Of a stretch of DNA of 49,605 bases, positions 41,632 to 49,215 are shown in pieces. Each line of letters begins with the position of its first letter. Position 1 is the stretch's first letter. Source of the DNA: an uncultured Acetatifactor sp. (GTDB taxonomy: Bacteria > Bacillota > Clostridia > Lachnospirales > Lachnospiraceae); assembly GCA_934426825.1 (NCBI GenBank), contig CAKRYI010000021.1, positions 1-49,605 on the forward strand. Reading direction: 5' to 3'. The notes beneath the pieces are model-generated. The model was not told the origin of the DNA, made no database searches, and saw nothing but the letters and a program-made list of their open reading frames with translations. A program made the translations under genes and the position numbers.

Positions 41632-43158
41632 TCATTCCAATCCTAATTCCGCAATCTGTGATTTGATATCCTCTTTGCGCTCGCTGAGCATCAGCTCTTT
41701 GTTGTGGTGCTGGTAGTCAGGGCTTCCGAACGTTGCAATAAACTGTGCCGCTGCCGCATTGACCGTCAGTTCCGTTACGAGTATCAGCATTTCATTGCCT
41801 TCCGCAAATGCCTCCTCCGCAAAGGAAAACAGATTGTGAAGCTCCTCTTTCACAGCCTCCGTCCTCTGCCGCAGCTTTGCCACCTGCCTGTCGTAACGCT
41901 CTTTCAGAAAAGCAAAGGCTGCCTCTCCCTCTGTCACATCGCTGACAAACAGCTCCTTCCTGCCATCCTCCATGAATTGAATCACTTTCCGGTGGCGTTT
42001 TTTCTCATCACCGGAGAGGGAATTGGCACTCTGCAAGGATTCCAACAGTTTCTTTCGTCCCTCCGACTGTTTTTCCAGTAAACCGATGATCTGCTCCACC
42101 CTTGCGCCTTTTTCCGTCGCGGCAGCCGTTTTCAGCGCCTTCAACGGATTTTTTAAATCCGACAAAAATGCTCCCTCGTCCATGACATCCTTCATGTCCG
42201 CTAACACCCTGTCAAGCAGCATGCCAAGCAACGACAACCTCTCATCAAATGCGGCTGCCTTTGCACGTGCAATCGCCTGCGGGGACGCCTCTCCTTCCAG
42301 AATCTCCCCGATGCGGTAATCTTTTTTGTACTTATTATAGATGTCATAGTATGCGGTAAATTCTTTTACCACTCTGTCATTGTGCAGATACTGCGCGACT
42401 AAGGATTCCTCTACCGGGAGCTGCTCTTCCTCGTAGAGCGAAAGAATTTCCGACAAATCCTCCCACCCTCTTGCAGTCACATAACTTCTGCCGGAGGGTG
42501 TCATTTCCATACAGTAAAAATGCTCTTTTTTCAAATCCAGGTAATTGACAATGGCATTATGAATCCGCCTTTCCATCGCATACTCCTTCCAGATGCGGTA
42601 ATCCGGCTCCACCGCCAGCACCTTCAGGCGGTCATACGTCACCACATCGAACTCCCGCACGGATTTATTGTACTCCGGTGGATTTCCGGCGGTTACAATC
42701 ACCCAGCCGTCCGGCACCCGGTGTCTGCCGAATACCTTATACTGCAAAAATTGGAGCATGGACGGGGCAAGCGTCTCGGATACGCAGTTAATCTCATCCA
42801 GAAACAGAATCCCCTCCTTCATACCGCTCTCCTCCATGGTGTCATAAACAGAAGCTATGATTTCACTCATGGTATATTCCGAAACATTCACTTCCTTACC
42901 GCCATATGTTTTCTTCGTGATAAACGGAAGTCCAAGCGCCGACTGCCTTGTGTGATGGGTCATGGAATAGGATACCAGCGCAATCCCCAGCTCATGTGCA
43001 ATCTGCTCCATAATGGCCGTTTTACCGATTCCGGGGGCGCCTAACAGAAAAATCGGTCTCTGCCGCACCACGGGAACCCTGTACTCTCCAAATTCATCCT
43101 TTTTCAGATAAAGGTTCACGGAATTTTTAATATATTCCTTTGCCTGTTTTATATTCAT
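41632..43158 (-). CDS. MoxR/RavA-family AAA+ ATPase
   Basis: 508 residues from the ATG at 43158 (GGAGG 10 nt upstream), which overlaps the VWA stop by 4 bp (ATGA). AAA+ motifs: Walker A FLLGAPGIGKTAIMEQ (about residue 40-50), Walker B GILFLDEINCVSE, sensor 1 VIVTAGNPPEYNKSV and the arginine-rich FDVVTYDRLK. A long helical C-terminal half (residues 270-500) carries coiled-coil stretches (KQSEGRKKLLESLQSANSLS; ERYDRQVAKLRQRTEAVKEE). MoxR ATPases work as chaperones with VWA-domain partners, as in RavA-ViaA and NorQ-NorD. Here the VWA gene is directly upstream and the LRR gene directly downstream. Confidence 0.92.
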   Translation of the reverse strand: MNIKQAKEYIKNSVNLYLKKDEFGEYRVPVVRQRPIFLLGAPGIGKTAIMEQIAHELGIALVSYSMTHHTRQSALGLPFITKKTYGGKEVNVSEYTMSEIIASVYDTMEESGMKEGILFLDEINCVSETLAPSMLQFLQYKVFGRHRVPDGWVIVTAGNPPEYNKSVREFDVVTYDRLKVLAVEPDYRIWKEYAMERRIHNAIVNYLDLKKEHFYCMEMTPSGRSYVTARGWEDLSEILSLYEEEQLPVEESLVAQYLHNDRVVKEFTAYYDIYNKYKKDYRIGEILEGEASPQAIARAKAAAFDERLSLLGMLLDRVLADMKDVMDEGAFLSDLKNPLKALKTAAATEKGARVEQIIGLLEKQSEGRKKLLESLQSANSLSGDEKKRHRKVIQFMEDGRKELFVSDVTEGEAAFAFLKERYDRQVAKLRQRTEAVKEELHNLFSFAEEAFAEGNEMLILVTELTVNAAAAQFIATFGSPDYQHHNKELMLSERKEDIKSQIAELGLE

Positions 43159-44456
43159 CCGTTCTTTTCCTCCAACTCTTCCTCTTCCAGCACCACTTTC
43201 ATGCTCCATACCGGCACCGGTGCCCGGTGCTCATCCTCTCCGAGAAATGCAAATATCACGTCATAATCCGGCATTTTGGACGGATAAATACCGTAACCGT
43301 CCGTAAAATAAATAAGTCCTTTCAGGTTTTCAAATTCTCCCTGCTGCCGCAGTTTCTCCACATACTGAAACGCAGGGCGGAAATCCGTTGCGCCGAAACC
43401 CGCCAGTTTTCCATACTGCATAAATGTCTCAAACTCCTCATCACCGGTCACTTTCGTATCACTTTGTACCTGATTGTCACACTGGAGAATGTGAATGTTT
43501 ACCTTATGAAAAAAGTTCTCCGAGGATTTCAGCATGGAATAAGTTTTTCGCAAAAATCCCCGCACCACCGGTCCTCTGCAGGAAGCAGAGGTGTCAATGG
43601 CAATCACAAACTCCCTCACCTTCGTGGTTTCCTTATATTCCAGCGGTTCAATCAACGGCAGATTGCCGTAATGCTCCAAGCCATAGGTATAGTAAATATA
43701 ATCAAATTCTTCATCATTCACCATAATATCTTCCCCGGTGACGGTAAAACGCCGCAGTATTTCTCCATAGTCATATTTATCTCTGGTCGTCTCTTCTAAA
43801 TTTTTTTCAAGACTTTCCCCGCCGGATTTCATTTTAGTAAAGGACTTTAAATCCGCCTTTATGCGCTCACTGATTTTTTTCCACTGCTCTTCGGTTATCT
43901 CTAACCGCTTGGCCGGTTTCCAGAGCCTGTGCTCATCCCGGTAAACCAGCCGGTTCCACTCACTCCGCGCCGAGGGGGTGAGCGGGTTATTTTTCAGATA
44001 CCGGTAAATGCGCTCCGCCGTAAGCGCCCCTGCATCCTCCTTTAAAACCCGCAGTTTTCCGGCAAGTTCCGCATCCTGCTCCAGCGCAATTCCCGGCAGT
44101 TTCATATCCAATATCACGTTTTCCACTGCGATGTCTGTTGCCAAATCCCAGTTTTCCGCCTCCAGCTTATTGTACTGAAAACCGTGCATAAAAATGCAAT
44201 GCAACAACAGATGCAGATAACAGCGGGTAATATACTCCGGCTGCTCCCGGTATTTTTGCAAAACAAAAACCGGGTCATAACAGCATTTTGCGCCGTCCGT
44301 TGCAAAACATCCGATATTCGGTTTTTCCTGCAGGGGCAGTCCCGCCAGTGCCGTGTCGAAAAAACGCAGATGAATCAGAATGTCGTCATGTGCAAGCCTC
44401 AGTATCTGTGCCGCCAATGCACTGATTTTTTCTGCGTTACCGGTTCGATTGTCCAT
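43155..44456 (-). CDS. VWA-domain protein with DUF2201-like metallopeptidase-type N-terminus
   Basis: 433 residues. The N-terminal part resembles the DUF2201 metallopeptidase-like domain (YLHLLLHCIFMHGF, then NWDLATDIAVENVIL), but HLLLH replaces the expected HExxH, so catalysis is doubtful. A middle helical region follows. The C-terminal VWA domain has an intact MIDAS: DTSAS in FVIAIDTSASCRGPV (about residue 290), the Thr in GFGATDFRP and the Asp in LIYFTDGYG. It is the first gene of the operon, with its own promoter at 44493-44521, and is coupled to the MoxR ATPase by a 4-bp overlap. The MoxR-VWA pair probably assembles or remodels a target complex. Confidence 0.9.
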   Translation of the reverse strand: MDNRTGNAEKISALAAQILRLAHDDILIHLRFFDTALAGLPLQEKPNIGCFATDGAKCCYDPVFVLQKYREQPEYITRCYLHLLLHCIFMHGFQYNKLEAENWDLATDIAVENVILDMKLPGIALEQDAELAGKLRVLKEDAGALTAERIYRYLKNNPLTPSARSEWNRLVYRDEHRLWKPAKRLEITEEQWKKISERIKADLKSFTKMKSGGESLEKNLEETTRDKYDYGEILRRFTVTGEDIMVNDEEFDYIYYTYGLEHYGNLPLIEPLEYKETTKVREFVIAIDTSASCRGPVVRGFLRKTYSMLKSSENFFHKVNIHILQCDNQVQSDTKVTGDEEFETFMQYGKLAGFGATDFRPAFQYVEKLRQQGEFENLKGLIYFTDGYGIYPSKMPDYDVIFAFLGEDEHRAPVPVWSMKVVLEEEELEEKNG

Positions 44457-44492
44457 ATGTTTTACGCAGCCTTTCTCAACCTTGTTACGGTT

Positions 44493-44521
44493 ACTATAAC
44501 ATTGTACCCGGAATTAATCAA
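44493..44521 (-). promoter_or_regulatory. Promoter of the VWA-MoxR-LRR operon
   Basis: On the minus strand TTGATT, 17 bp, TATAGT, about 37 bp before the VWA start. Two direct repeats abut its upstream side. Confidence 0.75.
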
Positions 44522-44524
44522 TTA

Positions 44525-44576
44525 TTGTTGTGTTCCGGTGCGTTCACGGTACTTGTTGTGTTTTGGTATCTTCACG
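44525..44576 (-). repeat. Pair of 24-bp direct repeats upstream of the VWA promoter
   Basis: On the minus strand CGTGAAnnnACCnnAACACAACAA occurs twice (44553-44576 and 44525-44548), with a period of 28 bp; 19 of 24 positions agree. The nearer copy ends 3 bp from the -35 box, the position expected for an activator dimer site. Confidence 0.65.
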
Positions 44577-44757
44577 ATTCTTCTTTTCGTAATATTTTTG
44601 TTCTAATGCTTTTACCATTCTTATTCCTGATACTTCGGCAATTTCATTTTGCCGGCGAAAAGGGGCGATGTCCTTATCAAATTCAACTATAAAAAGTTAG
44701 GCACAAAAAGGTATTTTGTCTGCGCAGAAAGTTGTTCTGTTTCCGTTGATATACTTG

Positions 44758-44766
44758 TGCTATACT
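44758..44766 (+). promoter_or_regulatory. Extended -10 promoter of the thioesterase gene
   Basis: TGCTATACT is an extended -10 element (TGn + TATACT) without a good -35. It lies about 80 bp before the thioesterase start. The remainder of the 390-bp gap 44457-44846 holds the operon promoter, the direct repeats and an unexplained 50-codon minus-strand open frame (44544-44696). Confidence 0.55.
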
Positions 44767-44846
44767 ACAAGTGTATGGCTTTTACAAAAATCGGCAGCCG
44801 TCGTTACCTTGCTTCATAATAATATATTTTTTAAGGATGGATAGTT

Positions 44847-45260
44847 ATGGATTTATCAGATTTTCAGAAATTATTAGAGCGAAATCCCTTTTGCAAATTG
44901 TTGGGTTTGGAAGTGTTATCCGTGTCTGAAGGGCATGTCCGCGGACGGATTCCTTTCGACGCACGGTTTCAAAATATGTACGGTGATTATCACGGCGGCG
45001 CTCTCTATGCTGCTGCCGACACCTTCTGCGGTCTCGCCGCCATCACCTACGGGAATTACGTCACCACCATAGACGCCAATATGCAGTACCTCAGAGCCGG
45101 TCGAAATACGGACTATATTACTTATGACGCAAATGTCATCAAAAGAGGCCGAACCATTATCGTTGTACAATTTTCCTGCAGCGATGACAACGACAAACTT
45201 ATCAATACCGGCACTTTTTCCTTCTATGTAAAGGAACCCACATCACCGTTTTGTAAATGA
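44847..45260 (+). CDS. PaaI-type hotdog-fold acyl-CoA thioesterase
   Basis: 137 residues. The hotdog domain starts near PFCKLLGLEVLSVSEGHVRG and contains NMYGDYHGGALYAAADTFCG, whose Asn/Asp-x-x-His-Gly-Gly matches the PaaI/4HBT catalytic region (about residue 44-62), followed by MQYLRAGRNTDYITYDANVI. It most likely hydrolyses an acyl- or aryl-CoA; the substrate is unknown. A ribosome-binding site AAGGATGG precedes the ATG. It is a single gene with its own terminator and lies immediately outside the mobile element. Confidence 0.92.
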   Translation: MDLSDFQKLLERNPFCKLLGLEVLSVSEGHVRGRIPFDARFQNMYGDYHGGALYAAADTFCGLAAITYGNYVTTIDANMQYLRAGRNTDYITYDANVIKRGRTIIVVQFSCSDDNDKLINTGTFSFYVKEPTSPFCK

Positions 45261-45277
45261 AAATCTTTGTGAATCGG

Positions 45278-45318
45278 CAGGTCACCCGGAAAGTCTTTCC
45301 ACTGAGTGACCTGTTTTT
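45278..45318 (+). terminator. Terminator after the thioesterase gene
   Basis: CAGGTCAC (45278-45285) pairs with GTGACCTG (45306-45313), with an inner GGAAAG/CTTTCC stem, followed by TTTTTC. Confidence 0.9.
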
Positions 45319-45330
45319 CTGTCAATCATG

Positions 45331-45501
45331 TTACCTGTGCTGTTTTAAATACTTTTCCTTTGTAGCCAGTCCGCCTCGGATATGTCTCTCTGATTTATTC
45401 ACATCCAGAACCTTGCGCGCCTGTTTGGCAAGCGCCGGATTGATTTGCATCAGTCTTTCGGTTACGTCCTTATGTATGGGCGTGACGATTTGGAGCGGTT
45501 T
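45331..45501 (-). pseudogene. 3' fragment of a host gene cut by the integrated element
   Basis: A minus-strand open frame of 56 codons without a start reads like a protein C-terminus: TPIHKDVTERLMQINPALAK, then QARKVLDVNKSERHIRGG and LATKEKYLKQHR, stop. It ends 18 bp from the terminator of the convergent thioesterase gene, as a normal gene would. Upstream it runs into the recombinase 3' end (stop of the recombinase at 45470), where the frame closes at 45502-45504. I do not recognise the family. The simplest reading is that the element inserted into the 3' part of this gene; the 5' part would lie beyond the right edge. Confidence 0.6.
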
Positions 45502-47098
45502 TTATGTTACTGCTCATGTTGTTTACGTTTAATTTGTTTGCCGAATCATCATTGTTTTCTTCGAAATTCTCTGTTCCTTCAATCAACACAGCTTCATCCA
45601 ATCCTAAATCACCAATAAGACGCAGATAAATATCTACATTTCCCTCCTTGTCCACTTCAATTTTATTGATCAGTCGTTTCAACTGTGCATTTGTCATTTC
45701 ATGAACATCCGTGATATCCTCCAGTTGCTTGAATGTACTGTTCAGAATTGCTTCCAGCTGTTCTCCCTTGGTCAGATGATAAGAGACCATTTTCAGTTCA
45801 TTCTCCAACCGTTCAATCTCTTTTCGCATCCCACCGATTTTCTCATTCAATTCCTCTCTGGAAATCAAATCATCGGTATACATATCCATATATTTTTCAC
45901 GGGATTTACGGAGCTTGTTCAATTCTGCATTTAGCTGCTTTTCGTACTCAACATTTTCATCTTTTGCTTTGTATACTCGCCGAAATTCTTTAATCACATA
46001 ATTGATTACTTTTTTCTTCTTACTAAGAATCTCCTGAAAATACTCCTGCAGCGCCTGAATCAGTTCTTCCTCGTCTACCGTCACTGCATTCGGGCAGCTA
46101 TCTGCCCCTTTCCCATTATGCCCGGAACACACCCAGCGCACATAAGTATTTTTGTATTGGCGAACCGTTCGCCGGAATGACCAACCGCACTCCTTGCATT
46201 TAATCAGTGTCGAAAATAAGTGCTTGTTACTTTGCCGTTCATGTGAAATATTGAAAGCATCATGTCGAGAATGAAGAAGCTCCTGTGCCTGTTCAAATGT
46301 TTCATCATCAATAATACGCAATTCCGGCCGCTCTACTACAAACCACTCTGTTTCATCTTTTTCTTTTCGCTGACCAGTTAAAAAATCTGCTACTTCCTGT
46401 TTTCCGTTAATGACTTTTCCTGTGTAAAGTTCATTAGTTAAAATGCGGCAAGTAGCATTCTGACTCCAGTTACAGTTCCGCTTTGTTTTCACCCCTTTTT
46501 CATTGAGCATATTAGCAATTTTAGAAGCCCCATACCCATCTTTTGTGTACCACTGATAAATTTGACGGATTATCTGTGCTTCTTCCTGATTAACAGTCAA
46601 ATTAAAATAGTCACCGATAGTTTTATCATAACCATAAACAATATTGGGAACCCGCCCCTTTTCAGCATTGATTTTCTTGCCAAATTTCACTCGTTTGGAA
46701 GTATTTGCACTTTCTTCCTGAGCCAAAGCTCCAAAGATTGTAAGAACAAATTCACTGTTACCCATGCTAGTCATGTTAGCTGTCAAAAACTGTGTTTCTA
46801 TCCCCAGTGATTTCAGCTTACGGACATTCTGTAAAAGATCAACCGTATTTCTTGCAAAACGAGATATATCCTTGACCACGACCAAATCAAACAATCCATG
46901 CTCAGCGTCTACCATCATGTGTAAAAATTCTTTTCTATTTTTTATTTTAGTTCCAGAAATACCCTCGTCTGCATATAATCTTACTAAGGTGTCTCCAGTG
47001 CGTTTGGTATATTCAGAAAAAAAATCTTTTTGTGCTTCCAGACTGTTAAGCTGATCAGCTTTATCAGTGGAAACTCGGCAGTAAGCAGCTATATTCAT
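45470..47098 (-). CDS. Large serine recombinase (integrase)
   Basis: 542 residues. The resolvase-type catalytic domain (MNIAAYCRVSTDKADQLNSL) has the nucleophilic Ser in CRVST at about residue 10, VKDISRFARN with conserved Arg residues, and GALAQEESANTSKRVKFGKK. A Recombinase domain (about residues 160-270, GYGASKIANMLNEKGVKTKR), a zinc ribbon (CKECGW and, about 30 residues later, CSGHNGKGADSCPN) and a coiled coil (residues 350-440, KDENVEYEKQLNAELNKLRK) follow: the full integrase layout of phages and conjugative elements. AAAGG lies 9 nt before the ATG. Its 3' end lies at the presumed attachment site. Confidence 0.95.
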   Translation of the reverse strand: MNIAAYCRVSTDKADQLNSLEAQKDFFSEYTKRTGDTLVRLYADEGISGTKIKNRKEFLHMMVDAEHGLFDLVVVKDISRFARNTVDLLQNVRKLKSLGIETQFLTANMTSMGNSEFVLTIFGALAQEESANTSKRVKFGKKINAEKGRVPNIVYGYDKTIGDYFNLTVNQEEAQIIRQIYQWYTKDGYGASKIANMLNEKGVKTKRNCNWSQNATCRILTNELYTGKVINGKQEVADFLTGQRKEKDETEWFVVERPELRIIDDETFEQAQELLHSRHDAFNISHERQSNKHLFSTLIKCKECGWSFRRTVRQYKNTYVRWVCSGHNGKGADSCPNAVTVDEEELIQALQEYFQEILSKKKKVINYVIKEFRRVYKAKDENVEYEKQLNAELNKLRKSREKYMDMYTDDLISREELNEKIGGMRKEIERLENELKMVSYHLTKGEQLEAILNSTFKQLEDITDVHEMTNAQLKRLINKIEVDKEGNVDIYLRLIGDLGLDEAVLIEGTENFEENNDDSANKLNVNNMSSNIKTAPNRHAHT

Positions 47099-47144
47099 AT
47101 CAGATAACCTTTCTGTTATATCTATATCGTTCTGTTACAACCTT

Positions 47145-47173
47145 ATTATATAAAAGAGAGCTTTCCAAATCAA
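47145..47173 (-). promoter_or_regulatory. Promoter of the recombinase gene, embedded in a terminator
   Basis: On the minus strand TTGATT, 17 bp, TATAAT. The -35 is in the loop and the spacer is the 3' arm of the terminator hairpin at 47152-47189. Confidence 0.75.
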
Positions 47174-47189
47174 TTAAAAGCTCTCTTTT
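47152..47189 (-). terminator. Terminator after the GHKL ATPase gene
   Basis: AAAAGAGAGCTTT (47177-47189 on the minus strand) pairs with AAAGCTCTCTTTT (47152-47164), 13 bp, 17 bp after the stop. T-rich tracts lie on both sides, so it can work in both directions. Confidence 0.85.
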
Positions 47190-47206
47190 TCTATCTCCAT
47201 ATTAAT

Positions 47207-49177
47207 TTACTCTTCGTCATATTTCTCTTGAAGTTCTATACATTTATCATAATCACACAGATATAAAATTAAATCTTTCAGAAGTATCAATTCTGAAACA
47301 TATTCACTTGTTGAAATATCTCTCAATCTATGCGTTACTCCATGGTACGATCTCAAGGAAATATTTTCTTCTAGCAATAATGATTCAATATAATAATTTC
47401 TTTTATATAATTCACCAGCTTCCCATGCAACTACTAACCCTATATCATTTGTATTTTTCAGCCCATCTTCTACGTCTTCAACAAGTCCATCTAATGAAAA
47501 CTTATACTCTAAAACATTAGGTTCTGAAACAAAACCATCTTTTGAATCTTCTTTAAAGCGTTCAACAATTTCTTCATCTATACCTAATGGATTCTTTTCT
47601 TTATCATAAATGTGATTTTCAGTTGGGTCTTCTATAACAATTCTATATAATCCGTCGTAAGTAGAGCGTTCATTTGTCGCCATAATACGTATACCACGAA
47701 TCACTCCTCCAGCAATAAGTTGGTTAAATAATGCGATTACATCTTGTTCTCTTGTCGGCATAGATGTTATAGAAATTCGATGCAGCGGTTTAAAAAAATT
47801 ATCATTCTCCAGCTGTAATGGGTAGTTTTTTTCGTGTTCTACCATCTGTTCTTTCCATTCAGACACCTTTTTTTCACGAATTAAGTCGGGCGCAGCTCCT
47901 GTATTTTTCTTAAAGCATTGTTTCGTTTTCATTAAAGGACCATCTAATAATTTCCTTGCAATTTCTTTAGCCAAATCAGTAATTTCCTTTTTAAATCCTT
48001 TTCTTCCCAAATCTGCACTACATTTTTCAAAATGTACTACAATATGTGCCTGATTTTGTCTGCCTATATTTTTATTTAATGGTATCTGTATCAATTCTCC
48101 TTGCGGCATATTATTAGCTGCAATTTGAATTCCACCATAAAGAACATTTAACCCCTTTCGTATTCCAATCTTATCATTGATTTTATTCCATACATTAGTA
48201 GAATATACATAAAAAAATATGAGCGTAGGTTTATATTCCTCGATAAGTAGCCTTTGTTCTTCATCAAATTTTAACATTGAAAGCATCTTTGTATATTCCC
48301 ATTTATCATATATTGCTTCCAAATTAGATAATTTCGTAGGCATCCGAAATTGCGGTCCGTTTTTATCAAATAACTCAGACATCTTATTCTGTATCGTTGT
48401 ATAGTTCTGACTTTTCGAAACAAATTCCGAAATAGATAAATAAGCTATTCCTTTTTTACTTTCCGTAGTTTTTTTCCCGTTCTTATCAATCACTATGACA
48501 TTTATAGTAATATTTTCATTATCGCATATTGCTCCTAAACCGGTTTTTACTCTCAACACATCAAGCCATTCTTTAGCATGATCAATTCCAAGCCAAGCCA
48601 AATTTTTAGGGTAAGTCATGCTATCACATTTAATAGTAACAGAAACACCTCTATCAATATCATTAAATGTGGAATCTACCACAGGACTGCTATCTGGCTC
48701 AACTTTTGGATTACCTGAAGGGGCCTCATCAGATAACCATTTTCTTGCATTTCTCATAACACCCACTGCTTCAAAATTCGGAGACTTTGTTGCAATTTGT
48801 ATATAATTAAATCCATAAGCCAAATATGTTGCACCGACTCCTTTGTGTCCCCGTGTTTTTCCATTCTTAAATGAAAAATTAGGAGCCAAGAATTTTATAT
48901 ATTCTTCCTCTTCAAATCCAATACCATTGTCAGTTACAGAAATTTTATTATCCTTGATATTGATTAAAATGTTCAGTTTAGGTTCATACGGTTGCTTTTC
49001 TATTTCCATTCGTTTTTCTACGGAATCTAAAGCATTTTGAATCAGTTCACACAAAGGATCGAACCATCCAACATAAGAATTCAATATATTATTAATTTCT
49101 CGTTGTATTGATAACATAACTACAGTTTCATGACCTTCATACTTTGCATTTAACGGATCAAATTTTTTATCGTACAT
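47207..49177 (-). CDS. GHKL-type ATPase (Hsp90/MORC-like), possible defence protein
   Basis: 656 residues from the ATG at 49177 (GGAGG 9 nt upstream). The N-terminal GHKL/HATPase_c_3 domain has the N box ELIQNALDSV (residues 44-53, Mg-binding Asn), G1 DNGIGF (83-88) and G2 GHKGVGATYL (110-119). A transducer-like region follows (to about residue 380, with NVLYGGIQIAANNMPQGELI), then a long C-terminal region ending in helical sequence, without a recognised nuclease. MORC and related GHKL ATPases clamp DNA on ATP binding, and bacterial relatives often sit in defence loci. It lies between an integrase and an AlbA_2-like gene and is very AT-rich. The exact family is not recognised. Confidence 0.85.
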   Translation of the reverse strand: MYDKKFDPLNAKYEGHETVVMLSIQREINNILNSYVGWFDPLCELIQNALDSVEKRMEIEKQPYEPKLNILINIKDNKISVTDNGIGFEEEEYIKFLAPNFSFKNGKTRGHKGVGATYLAYGFNYIQIATKSPNFEAVGVMRNARKWLSDEAPSGNPKVEPDSSPVVDSTFNDIDRGVSVTIKCDSMTYPKNLAWLGIDHAKEWLDVLRVKTGLGAICDNENITINVIVIDKNGKKTTESKKGIAYLSISEFVSKSQNYTTIQNKMSELFDKNGPQFRMPTKLSNLEAIYDKWEYTKMLSMLKFDEEQRLLIEEYKPTLIFFYVYSTNVWNKINDKIGIRKGLNVLYGGIQIAANNMPQGELIQIPLNKNIGRQNQAHIVVHFEKCSADLGRKGFKKEITDLAKEIARKLLDGPLMKTKQCFKKNTGAAPDLIREKKVSEWKEQMVEHEKNYPLQLENDNFFKPLHRISITSMPTREQDVIALFNQLIAGGVIRGIRIMATNERSTYDGLYRIVIEDPTENHIYDKEKNPLGIDEEIVERFKEDSKDGFVSEPNVLEYKFSLDGLVEDVEDGLKNTNDIGLVVAWEAGELYKRNYYIESLLLEENISLRSYHGVTHRLRDISTSEYVSELILLKDLILYLCDYDKCIELQEKYDEE

Positions 49178-49215
49178 TCCTTCTGTCCTCCAACATCTCT
49201 CATAACATTTCATTT

